DNA of 64,000 bases, from NCBI RefSeq assembly GCF_016458305.1, contig NZ_JAEMHL010000001.1:248001-312000 (forward strand), given 5' to 3'. The position numbers and the translations under genes were made by a program. The notes under the pieces are model-generated. The model had not been told where the DNA came from. It did not search any database and was given only the letters and a program-made list of their open reading frames with translations. The stretch's first letter is position 1; the number at the start of each line of letters is the position of its first letter. Of this stretch, positions 48,084-57,326 are shown one piece after another. Source of the stretch: Geomonas anaerohicana (lineage in GTDB: Bacteria > Desulfobacterota > Desulfuromonadia > Geobacterales > Geobacteraceae).

Positions 48084-48869
48084 TTATTTCTTGTGCTCAT
48101 GACTGAAGATGTGGTCCCTGCAGTAGCCGTACTGGCCGTTGCATTTCGGGCAGTAGCGGAAGTCCATGTCGGGATGGGTCTTCTCGGTGATGCCGCAGGT
48201 GGTGCACTTGTGCACCAGTTCGTTCTCGCGGAACTGCAGCCCGCCCACCTTCTTGGTGATCTGCCTCTTGCCGTGGCGCAGGTTGAGGTAGATGTCGTTG
48301 GCAAAGAAGATCAGGTAGTTGGCGATGGCGGCCATCACCATGATGCGGGACGACCAGCCGCCGACGATGAGCTGGTAGGCGTAGCCGAGCCAGGTCAAGA
48401 GGGCCAGCCACTTGATGCGCACCGGGATCACGAAGAAGAGCAGGATCTGGAATTCCGGGAATAGGGTGGCGAAGGCGAGGAAGACCGAGCCGGCGAGGAA
48501 GGCGTTGCTGACCGGGTAGGCCGGAACCAGGAACGACGCCGCGAAGGTGATCAGGCAGCCGAGCACCAGGTAGGCGTTGTAGCGGAAGGCGCCCCAATGC
48601 TCCTCGAGCGTCGAGCCGAGCATGTAAAAGAAATACCAGGCGATCAGGGTGAAGATGAGACTGGATTGGGGCGGATCGAATGGGATGGTGAAGATGCGCC
48701 ACCACTCACCCGACAGGAACAGCCCGGCGGAGAAGTAGGTCGCCATCCGGTCCAGCTTACCCGTCATGTACATCAGGTAGAAGAACGACTGCCCCGCGAT
48801 CAGGTAGATGGTGAGGTTGGGGATCGCGTAGCGGCCGATCTTCCTTTCCAGGCGGTCAATAAATTTCAT
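48084..48869 (-). CDS. Rhomboid-like membrane protein with zinc ribbon (probably inactive)
   Basis: 261-aa protein with about six hydrophobic helices arranged as in rhomboids (IPNLTIYLIAGQSFFYLMY; SSLIFTLIAWYFFYMLGSTL; then FLAGSVFLAFATLFPE). Where rhomboid proteases have GASG with the catalytic Ser this helix reads FLAGS, and the last helix (MVMAAIANYLIFFANDIYLN) lacks the catalytic His, so it looks like a pseudoprotease. A C-terminal zinc ribbon follows (HKCTTCGITEKTHPD; RYCPKCNGQYGYC). The start overlaps the upstream HELAH gene by 14 bases. Likely a membrane chaperone or scaffold. Confidence 0.85.
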   Translation of the reverse strand: MKFIDRLERKIGRYAIPNLTIYLIAGQSFFYLMYMTGKLDRMATYFSAGLFLSGEWWRIFTIPFDPPQSSLIFTLIAWYFFYMLGSTLEEHWGAFRYNAYLVLGCLITFAASFLVPAYPVSNAFLAGSVFLAFATLFPEFQILLFFVIPVRIKWLALLTWLGYAYQLIVGGWSSRIMVMAAIANYLIFFANDIYLNLRHGKRQITKKVGGLQFRENELVHKCTTCGITEKTHPDMDFRYCPKCNGQYGYCRDHIFSHEHKK

Positions 48870-49581
48870 ACTGCTTGCCCCGATCCTTTTTGTCCTGTGC
48901 GCCCTTCAGTGGAGTCGCCGATGGGGCATCCACGTCATCGTCGGTAGGACGGGGGGCTTCCGCCGTCTGGACCAGCGCCGGCCCCTTGGGAGGTTCCGGA
49001 TTCTTCGGGTACTTCTCCTTCATGATCTTGTCCCGATCCTGCGGGGTGATGACCTTGAGCGTTACCAACTGCTCCAGGTCGGCAGGGCGGGCGTACTCCA
49101 CGGTGAACGCGAAGTCTTCGCTGTCGTAATCGGTCCCCTGCTTGTAGGTGTTGCGCACCATGTCCTGCAACGAGGTGGGATTCTTGGCCAGGTACAGGCG
49201 CCAGTCCTCGCGCTGCTGCGAGGTCATTGCGGTAAGCCAGACGTGGTGGGCCAGTTCATGCAGCAACACCGAGCGCAACTGCTGTTCACTGTACTGCTGG
49301 AACATGTTCCGGTAGATGAGCCTGGTGTCGGGGCGGTAGGCGCCCAGGTGAAATTTCACCTCGTCGGGCATCATGACCTCGTCGAACGAGGCGCCTGCAA
49401 CGCGCAGGGTGGTGCGGTCGGGGTCGTAACGGTTGAAAAGCGCGGAAAGAAAAACGTCCTCTCTGGAGAGTTTCTTGACTGCGTCGCCCTGGCCCCAACT
49501 GATGGGAACGTAGGTAGTGGCGCAACCATTGAGCATGAGCACCACGAGCACAAAGAACAATTTTCTCGACAAGCCTTGCAT
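48856..49581 (-). CDS. Lipoprotein metallopeptidase-like protein (HELAHH)
   Basis: Predicted lipoprotein of 242 aa. Signal with lipobox (VLVVLMLNGC). The zinc-peptidase motif HELAHH occurs in SVLLHELAHHVWLTAM near residue 108, in a helical context like DUF-type gluzincins. A third ligand is possible in YDSEDFAFTVEY. The C-terminus is Pro/Asp-rich. The ATG at 49581 has AGGAG upstream. It overlaps the rhomboid-like gene by 14 bases, so both are made from one transcript. Substrate unknown. Confidence 0.78.
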   Translation of the reverse strand: MQGLSRKLFFVLVVLMLNGCATTYVPISWGQGDAVKKLSREDVFLSALFNRYDPDRTTLRVAGASFDEVMMPDEVKFHLGAYRPDTRLIYRNMFQQYSEQQLRSVLLHELAHHVWLTAMTSQQREDWRLYLAKNPTSLQDMVRNTYKQGTDYDSEDFAFTVEYARPADLEQLVTLKVITPQDRDKIMKEKYPKNPEPPKGPALVQTAEAPRPTDDDVDAPSATPLKGAQDKKDRGKQYEIY

Positions 49582-49757
49582 TACAACTCCTTGCGATGGG
49601 ACATTTAGGCCGGCCCGCCGATAATCTATCATAATTAAAGACAGAAGCGCAACCAATAGCGTGGTTAATCAACCACTAAATTGCTCAAATGAGGTGAATG
49701 ATATTGATTATTCCTCTTCCGTGACCTAAAATGTGCCACTAAAAACCAAGGGAACCC

Positions 49758-51341
49758 ATGACGCGCGTCCTTCTGATAGCAGACACCCAGCGGGTGCAAC
49801 GTATTTTCCACTACATGTCGGAGCAGGGACTTCTGCAGCTGCAGACAGCGTCAACCCTCGCCCTCGGCGAATTCGAACTCTCCGCCTTTTCCCCCGAAAT
49901 CACCTTTGTGCAAAGCCGTATCTCCGGGTTTTCTGGAGATATCCTGCTGCGCCACCTGGACAAGATGCTCCCCCCCGAGGGGCGGCTGGTGCTGCTGGCC
50001 GGCGACAGCGAGGACGCCGCCCAGGCCAAAAGGCACGGCAGGGTCTCGCTCGACCTCGCCATGGACGACGCACTGCTGGAACAGTCTGTCGCCGCGCTGC
50101 TGGCGGGGGAGGCGCTGCCCGCAGCACCGATTGCCGACGAGCCGCAGTCTGCCAGACCCGCACCGTCTAAAGCCAGAAAAAGCGCTGTCTCCCCCGCACT
50201 GCAGGAAGAGGCCCAGCAGCCAAGCGCGGCGCCGGAACCATCGGCACAGCCTGAACAACCGACACAGCTGGAACCGCCGGCTGCCGAGGGCGCGCCGGCC
50301 GCATTCGTCGCATCCCAGCCGCTGCCGCTGGAACCGCCGACGGGAGAGTATCCTCCCGTCAAGCCGGGCAGCAAAAGCGCCATCTCGGCCTTCGAGGACG
50401 TCATGCAGCAGGCCGAGGCGCGCAGCGAGGCTCTGGACGCGGCACTCCCGGAGGTAGAAGACCGGGTGGAGGTCAGAAAGGGAGCGCCCAGGAAGGAACT
50501 CGTGGAGGAGAGCTTGTCGGCTCCCCCCGCACTGGATGGGGCGGCCCAGGGAGGCGGCGGCTACTACACCGGTGAGACGGTGGCCGAAGCGCTGCGCCGT
50601 GCCGAGCAGAAGAAAAGGCGCAGCCCGTTGCTGTTCATCGTGCCGGTGCTGGTCCTCATCGCAATTCCGCTGGTGTCATACCTTGCCGGCAAGAGTTCTG
50701 CGCCTGAGCACGCCACCATGCCGGCTACCAAGCCGGCGGTGAAACAGGCGGTGAAACCGGCGCCCGCTCCGGTTGCCCCGGCTGCCCCGGCTGCTCCAAC
50801 TGCCTCCGCTGCGGCCACGCCGAAGCCGGCAGCACCGGTCCCGCATGCCGCACCGGCCGCCACCCCGGCACCCACACAGGGTGCGTCGTCTGCTGCCGCG
50901 CCCGCGGCAAAGGCCCCCACTGCACCGGTTCCTGCCGCGAAGCAGCAGAAGCCCGAGGTGCAGGCCAAGAACGCCCCCCGGCGCGGCGTGGAGAATCTTC
51001 CCGCCATGCTGGAAGGGACCAAGTTGGATGCCGAATATGGCAAGAAGCATCCCGGCTGGGTCAGGTACCTCGGCATCCGCGCCGAGTACAAGCTGTTCAA
51101 GGAGAGCAACGTCTACCGGGCCATCCAGGTCATTCCGGTCCCCGGCGGCACCATCTCCGATGACCTGTTGCAGCGCGTGCTGCGCCAGTTCGGCGGCGCG
51201 GACAGCTACCGCGTCGAGTCGACGTCAGCCAAAGGCGACTATCTCGTCGAGCAATGCGCGACGCCGGGCGCGGCTGCCGTCACCATCTACCGCAACAAGA
51301 CCAACAAAAAAGTGAAGGCCCTGGTGGTCTACTACCCCTGA
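49758..51341 (+). CDS. Ala/Pro-rich membrane protein with receiver-like N-terminus
   Basis: 527-aa protein. Residues 1-115 look like a degenerate response-regulator receiver fold (RVLLIADTQRVQRIF; GRLVLLAGDSEDAAQAK) without a clear phosphoacceptor Asp. Then a Pro/Ala-rich stretch, one TM helix near 292-312 (LLFIVPVLVLIAIPLVSYLA), a second long Ala/Pro linker and a C-terminal ~115-residue domain (PGWVRYLGIRAEYKLFKESN). Ribosome-binding site is weak. It lies 14 bases ahead of the LysM-like gene on the same strand, so probably co-transcribed. A cell-envelope scaffold is inferred. Confidence 0.75.
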   Translation: MTRVLLIADTQRVQRIFHYMSEQGLLQLQTASTLALGEFELSAFSPEITFVQSRISGFSGDILLRHLDKMLPPEGRLVLLAGDSEDAAQAKRHGRVSLDLAMDDALLEQSVAALLAGEALPAAPIADEPQSARPAPSKARKSAVSPALQEEAQQPSAAPEPSAQPEQPTQLEPPAAEGAPAAFVASQPLPLEPPTGEYPPVKPGSKSAISAFEDVMQQAEARSEALDAALPEVEDRVEVRKGAPRKELVEESLSAPPALDGAAQGGGGYYTGETVAEALRRAEQKKRRSPLLFIVPVLVLIAIPLVSYLAGKSSAPEHATMPATKPAVKQAVKPAPAPVAPAAPAAPTASAAATPKPAAPVPHAAPAATPAPTQGASSAAAPAAKAPTAPVPAAKQQKPEVQAKNAPRRGVENLPAMLEGTKLDAEYGKKHPGWVRYLGIRAEYKLFKESNVYRAIQVIPVPGGTISDDLLQRVLRQFGGADSYRVESTSAKGDYLVEQCATPGAAAVTIYRNKTNKKVKALVVYYP

Positions 51342-51355
51342 AAAGAGGCGACCCG

Positions 51356-52639
51356 ATGATCCCTGCCGACAAGGCGAAACTGCTCCTGGCGCTGCTGTTG
51401 ATCCCTGCCCGGCTCTACGCCGCTCCCCCGGAATTCCAGATCGACATCAAGGAGCTGGACCGGCAAAAGCCGGCGGCGCCGAAAGCCGTCCAGAAACCTG
51501 CCCCCAAGCAGCACAAGCAGGCCCCCAAGAAGAAGGAGCCGGAGGCAAAGGCGCAGCATGAGGCGAAAAAGGAACATCCGGCTCCCGCCGGGGAGTACGT
51601 CCGCTACACCATCAAGCCCGGCGACCACATCTTCAAGATCCTGGTAGGACACTTCGGCATGTCCAACGAGGCCGCGGAACGCCTGGTCCCGGAGATCATC
51701 GAGCTCAACGACATAAAGAACATCAAGACCCTCGAGGTGGGGCGGACCCTGCTGATTCCGTCCGCGCCCCTGCATGGTGCCGAGGCGAAGCCGACCAAAA
51801 AGGAGAAAGCGCGGCCCCATGCGGAAGGCCCGTCCACGAAGGCGAAAGCAGAGACGCCCAAAGAGGCCAAGCCGGCACCGGCGCAGGCACCCAGGGCACC
51901 CGAACCTGCCGCCGGGCCTCCCCGGGCACCCGAACCCGCAGCCGAACCTCCCAGGGCACCCGAGCCCGCTACCCCTGCGGTGCCGAAAGCGGCCCCCGCT
52001 CCGGTCCCGGCTCCTGCACCGAAGGCGCCGGTCCCGGCAGTGCCGCAACCTGCGCCGGCTCCGGCCGCGAAGTCTGCCCCGGCCCCGCAGCCGCCGGCGG
52101 CCGCCCAAAAAAGCGCTCCTGCACCTGCTGCCGCGCCGACGGCCGCGCCTGCCATCCAGCAGGCGCCGACCTGGGTCTGCTCAGTGAGTCGGCACGATGC
52201 GGCCAGCGTGGTCGACTCGGTGCTGAACGCCCTCTCCGCCGCGTGGAGCCGCAACAAGATCATCCAGTCCGCCACAGGCGCCGCAACTCCCTTCAGCATC
52301 AGGGTCGACCGCTACTTCGAGTACAAGGGGAACCGTTACATCGTCAGCATCGGCGAGAACGATCCGTACAACTACACGCTGATCAGGATCCTGGAGACTG
52401 CCGGTTATCGGGTGTTGATGCTGACCGGAAAAGAAGATTTCAAGACGGTGACGGAGAGGTTGTTCAAGCTCGTGGGGGTCGCGCCGGAGTTCGGGCCGCA
52501 TGCGTTGCAGGAGGGGAAGCATGCGACGGGCTTCATGGTCCAGCAGGATGACGCCGCCGGCAGGCGCGTCCTGATCACCGACACGGCGCCCCCCGCGGGA
52601 CACAAGTGGGTCATGCCGGCAGGATGCGGCGCCAAGTAG
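51356..52639 (+). CDS. LysM-domain envelope protein with Ala/Pro linker
   Basis: 427 aa with a signal peptide (AKLLLALLLIPARLYA). A basic region leads to a LysM-like domain at ~residues 80-140 (EYVRYTIKPGDHIFKILVGH; LEVGRTLLIP), which binds peptidoglycan. A long Ala/Pro/Glu linker follows (~150-265), then a ~150-residue unknown domain (WVCSVSRHDAASVVDSVL; ENDPYNYTLIRILETAGYRV). ATG at 51356 is preceded by AAAGAGG. It forms a unit with the preceding membrane protein, which has the same Ala/Pro style. Role in pilus or envelope assembly is inference. Confidence 0.82.
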   Translation: MIPADKAKLLLALLLIPARLYAAPPEFQIDIKELDRQKPAAPKAVQKPAPKQHKQAPKKKEPEAKAQHEAKKEHPAPAGEYVRYTIKPGDHIFKILVGHFGMSNEAAERLVPEIIELNDIKNIKTLEVGRTLLIPSAPLHGAEAKPTKKEKARPHAEGPSTKAKAETPKEAKPAPAQAPRAPEPAAGPPRAPEPAAEPPRAPEPATPAVPKAAPAPVPAPAPKAPVPAVPQPAPAPAAKSAPAPQPPAAAQKSAPAPAAAPTAAPAIQQAPTWVCSVSRHDAASVVDSVLNALSAAWSRNKIIQSATGAATPFSIRVDRYFEYKGNRYIVSIGENDPYNYTLIRILETAGYRVLMLTGKEDFKTVTERLFKLVGVAPEFGPHALQEGKHATGFMVQQDDAAGRRVLITDTAPPAGHKWVMPAGCGAK

Positions 52640-52652
52640 CAAGTAGGTGTTT

Positions 52653-53372
52653 CTAGGGGATGGGGATCGCCGTGTGCTCCCCATCCTCGGTGTAGTAACC
52701 GATGTTTTCCTGGGAAAGGGAGTTGCTCTGGGGGGTGGTCGCCGGCGGGATTGCGCTCTTGGCGGTGGTTTCGGCGGGGGCGGTTTTCTGCTGCAGCACT
52801 TCCTTGGGAGTCGGTACGGTTCCCTTCACCTTCTCTTTGAATACGTCAGCCTTGCCTTTCGCAGCCTCGTCCACCCAACCGTCCACCCTCTGACGCACCA
52901 AAGCCTCGAGGCTTTCCTTGATGGGGCGGTACTCCGCTTCCTGCCGCAACGGTTTCACCCGCTGCAACTGTTCGAATACCTTCTTGGAATAGCGGTCCCG
53001 CTTGTCCGGGGTCTGGCTGTTGTAGCAGCCGATGGCCTTCCAGGTGTAGCCGTACTTCTCCATGCACATGGAAAGGATCCAGGCCCCCGTTTTCACGCTG
53101 CTGCAGGGGTCACCGAGGGAGTTCCAGCGCTGCTTGCCGATGGTGGGGGCCCAACTCGAGTTGATCTGCATCAGCCCGAAATCGTAGGTGCCGTTGCTGT
53201 TGCGATTGACGGCGGCGGGATTGAAGTTGGATTCGACCTTGGCGATGGCACGCAGGATCTGCGGGTTGATGCCGTATTCTTCGCCGGCTTCTTCGAAGCA
53301 GAACGCGGACGCATTGGTTGCCGCTGTGAGCATCAGGGCCGCGGCCGCGTAAAGCAGTCTGACTTTACCCAT
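52653..53372 (-). CDS. Lytic transglycosylase (IagB/VirB1-like)
   Basis: Exported peptidoglycan lyase of 239 aa. Signal peptide VRLLYAAAALMLTAATNASA; SLT-type domain in residues ~20-140 with catalytic Glu in RAIAKVESNFNP, the GLMQINSSW stretch and the Tyr-containing KAIGCYNSQTPD. The C-terminus is a Pro/Thr-rich tail. Cysteines (ASAFCFEE; DPCSSVKTGAWILSMCMEK; GCYNSQ) may form disulfides. Such enzymes open peptidoglycan for pilus or secretion systems. ATG at 53372 is set by the signal peptide; longer frames add an unlikely N-terminus. Confidence 0.9.
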   Translation of the reverse strand: MGKVRLLYAAAALMLTAATNASAFCFEEAGEEYGINPQILRAIAKVESNFNPAAVNRNSNGTYDFGLMQINSSWAPTIGKQRWNSLGDPCSSVKTGAWILSMCMEKYGYTWKAIGCYNSQTPDKRDRYSKKVFEQLQRVKPLRQEAEYRPIKESLEALVRQRVDGWVDEAAKGKADVFKEKVKGTVPTPKEVLQQKTAPAETTAKSAIPPATTPQSNSLSQENIGYYTEDGEHTAIPIP

Positions 53373-53589
53373 CACGGGGTCCTCATCAGGGGGTGTGGGG
53401 TCATCCGCCGCCGGGGTGAGGTTGGTGCGGGCGGATGCCGGCGGGCGGGTACGGCTGCCGGCCGGAGTGCAATTCCGGTACATAATACATTTTCCGAATC
53501 GGCATGTCATCTGCTAAAGTACCGTTGCCGTTCGGGGCGCCTGTGACTGCCGTCGCGCCTGCCGCCATTTTCCCGCAAAGGAGTAGCCG

Positions 53590-54258
53590 ATGAGAATGAA
53601 TCTGACCGAGCTGGAGATCAGGATCCTTGGGTGCCTGATGGAGAAGGAGCTGACCACGCCGGAGTATTATCCCCTTACACTGAACGCGCTGGCCGCGGCC
53701 TGTAACCAGAAATCGAACCGGGATCCGGTGCTGTCCCTTGCCGAGTCGGACCTGCAGCGCGGCCTCGAGGCACTGGGGGCGCGCGGGCTGGCGCGGCTCA
53801 CCACGACCGGCGGACGTGTCGCCAAGTACGTGCATTCTATGGGGGACAAGCTGGGGTTGGACGCTCCGGTCCGTGCGGTCCTCGCCGAGCTGATGCTGCG
53901 CGGCCCGCAGACGGCGGCGGAGCTGCGCAGCCGCAGCGAGCGTATGACCCAGGTGGGCGACCTGGCGGCGGTGGAGGACATCCTGCTCAAGCTGCAGCAG
54001 CACGGTCCTCCCCTGGTGGTGCGGCTGCCGCGGCAGGCCGGGCGCAAGGAAGCACGCTACGCCCAGGTCTTCGCCGGGATGCCGGAGCTGCCGGAGCTGC
54101 CGGAGGAGGAGCCGGAGCAGCCGGGGAGTGCTCCGGCGCCGAGGGTCCGGCCGGGGAACGAGAGGCTGGAGCACCTGGAACAGGAGGTGGGCGCTTTGAG
54201 CCAGGAGATCGGCGAGCTGCGCCGGGAGGTGGAGGAGCTGCTGGCGGCGTTCTCGTAG
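53590..54258 (+). CDS. yceH: YceH family (DUF480) protein
   Basis: 222-aa soluble protein of the YceH family. The family N-terminus is clear (LTELEIRILGCLMEKELTTP; YYPLTLNALAAACNQKSNRD), built of two winged helix-like domains; the second is at SVRAVLAELMLRGPQTAAEL-like positions ~95-165. A Glu/Pro segment and a C-terminal coiled coil (LEQEVGALSQEIGELRREVE) follow. AGGAG precedes the ATG. Role unknown; winged-helix folds suggest DNA contact. Confidence 0.92.
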   Translation: MRMNLTELEIRILGCLMEKELTTPEYYPLTLNALAAACNQKSNRDPVLSLAESDLQRGLEALGARGLARLTTTGGRVAKYVHSMGDKLGLDAPVRAVLAELMLRGPQTAAELRSRSERMTQVGDLAAVEDILLKLQQHGPPLVVRLPRQAGRKEARYAQVFAGMPELPELPEEEPEQPGSAPAPRVRPGNERLEHLEQEVGALSQEIGELRREVEELLAAFS

Positions 54259-54296
54259 GGGGGGCAGCCAAGGCAAATCCCCCCTGTCCGAAGGAG

Positions 54297-54403
54297 GGGA
54301 CTGGCTCCGTCAGGTGCCTGTCCCCTTTGTGTTGAGGAAGCTGGCTGAGCGGAAAGCGGCGTTCCGCTAGAGGGACAGGCACCTAGCGGAGCCAGTCCCT
54401 TCT
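54297..54403. repeat. REP element, copy B (complete hairpin)
   Basis: Left arm GGACTGGCTCCGTCAGGTGC (54299-) and right arm GCACCTAGCGGAGCCAGTCC (-54399) form a ~27-bp imperfect inverted repeat around an inner stem GCGGAA/TTCCGC. The right half matches copy A (38318-38385) on the opposite strand. This is typical of REPs mobilised by RAYT transposases. Confidence 0.92.
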
Positions 54404-54408
54404 GCCAA

Positions 54409-54450
54409 AAAAGACGGCTCGACCTGATGGTCGAGCCGTCTTCGTTTTTT
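54409..54450. terminator. Terminator of gdhA
   Basis: AAGACGGCTCGACC and GGTCGAGCCGTCTT form a 14-bp stem with a TGAT loop, with A-runs on one side and a T-run on the other; it serves minus-strand gdhA and could act both ways. Confidence 0.93.
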
Positions 54451-54470
54451 GCAATGCAGCAGCGACCCGA

Positions 54471-55862
<1,392 letters not shown>

Positions 55863-55906
55863 TCATCAGCCGCGCCGGGGTTGGGGTGCCGGCGTGCTGA
55901 AATATG

Positions 55907-55922
55907 GTGCATATCTATGCAC
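55907..55922. promoter_or_regulatory. Inverted repeat (possible operator) upstream of gdhA
   Basis: GTGCATA-TC-TATGCAC, with perfect 7-bp arms and a two-base centre, 87-102 bases before the gdhA ATG. Its position and symmetry suit a dimeric regulator. GGTGCA half-sites resemble nitrogen-regulator sites, but this is not established. Confidence 0.55.
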
Positions 55923-56110
55923 GTCGTGAACCATTTTTAGGCAGTAGTGATTAGAAAATGTGCAGAGCCGGGGATGGTGCCGGTTTTGTTGGCAAATGTA
56001 ACGAGTCGTGGCGGTGTTGCGGTGCTGATAAATTAGACAGTGGCGGGTGTGGGAACTACATTTTGTACTCTATTTAATTTTTATGAGTACACAGGCAGGG
56101 GAAGGGGCGT

Positions 56111-56145
56111 AAAAAAGGGACCACGGTGAGGACCGCGGTCCCTTC
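56111..56145 (-). terminator. Terminator of pilT
   Basis: AAGGGACCACGGT and ACCGCGGTCCCTT form a 13-bp stem with a single mismatch; the minus-strand transcript ends in a U-tract. Confidence 0.92.
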
Positions 56146-56167
56146 ATGCTTTGCGGAGTGGTGGATG

Positions 56168-57238
56168 CTAGTTGGTGAACATGAGCTTGCGTTCCAGGTC
56201 CATGGAGTGGGACAGGCGCTTGGCCTCCTCCATGGTGATCTGCTCCTGCTCGTGCAGCTGGATCAGGTGCTGGTCGAGGGTCTGCATCTGGTACTGGCTG
56301 CGGCCGTTCTCCATGTGCGCCTCGATCTCGTCCAGGCGTCCCTCGCGGATGCAGCTCTGGATGGTCGTGGTGGCGCGCATGATCTCCAGCACCGGGATGA
56401 TGTTCTCGCCGGTCTTGTTCATCACCAGGCGGATGGAGACGGTGGCTACCAGGATGTCGGCCAGCCTCTGCCTGACGATCTCCTGCGCGTCGGGGGGGAA
56501 GTGGCCCACGATCCTGTTGATGGTGGAGACCGCCCCCTGGGTGTGCAGGGTGGACATCACCAGGTGCCCGGTCTCGGCAGCCATCAGGCAGGACTCGATG
56601 GTGTCGGTGTCGCGCATCTCGCCCACCATGATCAGGTCCGGGTCCATGCGCAGTGCGGCCTTGAGAGCGGAACTGAAGCTGTCGGTGTCGATGCCGACCT
56701 CGCGCTGGATGATGCAGCTCTTCTCGGACTTGAACAGGAATTCGATGGGGTCTTCGATGGTGATGCAGTTGTAGCTGAAGTTCTCGTTGATGTAGCGCAG
56801 CATCGAGGCGAGCGTAGTCGACTTGCCGTTGCCGGTCGGACCGGTGACCAGGATCAACCCGTTGGGCGCCTTGACGATCTCACCCAGTACCGGCGGCAGG
56901 CGCAGTTCGTCGAAGGTGCCGATGTGGGACGGGATCACCCTCATGATGATGCCGAAGTGTCCGCGCTGGCGGAAGATGCTGACCCGGAAACGCGCGCCGC
57001 TGGGAAGCGAGAAGGAGGTGTCGAATTCCTTCTGGTCCGCTTCCCAACGCCGGCCATGGTGTTCCATGATCTGGGCGGCGATGAATTCGGTGTCCTCGGC
57101 GGTGAGGTTGGGCAGCTTGGAGCGGATGATCTGGCCTTTGCCGCGGAAGAAGGGAGGGTTGTCCACCTCGAAATGCACGTCGGAAACCTTCTTGCTGAAG
57201 GCTATTTCCAGAATCTGGACGAATATCTTGGAATCCAT
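56168..57238 (-). CDS. pilT: Type IV pilus retraction ATPase PilT
   Basis: Hexameric secretion-type ATPase of 356 aa that depolymerises pili. N-terminal PAS-like domain (residues 1-100), Walker A GPTGNGKS (133-140), Asp box ITIEDPIEF (159-167), Walker B DLIMVGEMRD (201-210) and His box HLVMSTLHT (225-233). The AIRNLIRE motif needed for retraction in PilT proteins is altered here to TIQSCIREGR (near 305). Geobacter relatives carry several PilT paralogues, and this may be a specialised copy. Upstream lies a DUF4388 gene on the same strand. Confidence 0.93.
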   Translation of the reverse strand: MDSKIFVQILEIAFSKKVSDVHFEVDNPPFFRGKGQIIRSKLPNLTAEDTEFIAAQIMEHHGRRWEADQKEFDTSFSLPSGARFRVSIFRQRGHFGIIMRVIPSHIGTFDELRLPPVLGEIVKAPNGLILVTGPTGNGKSTTLASMLRYINENFSYNCITIEDPIEFLFKSEKSCIIQREVGIDTDSFSSALKAALRMDPDLIMVGEMRDTDTIESCLMAAETGHLVMSTLHTQGAVSTINRIVGHFPPDAQEIVRQRLADILVATVSIRLVMNKTGENIIPVLEIMRATTTIQSCIREGRLDEIEAHMENGRSQYQMQTLDQHLIQLHEQEQITMEEAKRLSHSMDLERKLMFTN

Positions 57239-57326
57239 GGCGTCCCTCTCTTGCGGCAGATTGAAATGAATGGCAGACGGTTCTTCTCTTCGGTACGCCG
57301 GGCGATCGGCTTGAGCGGCCGGGTGC

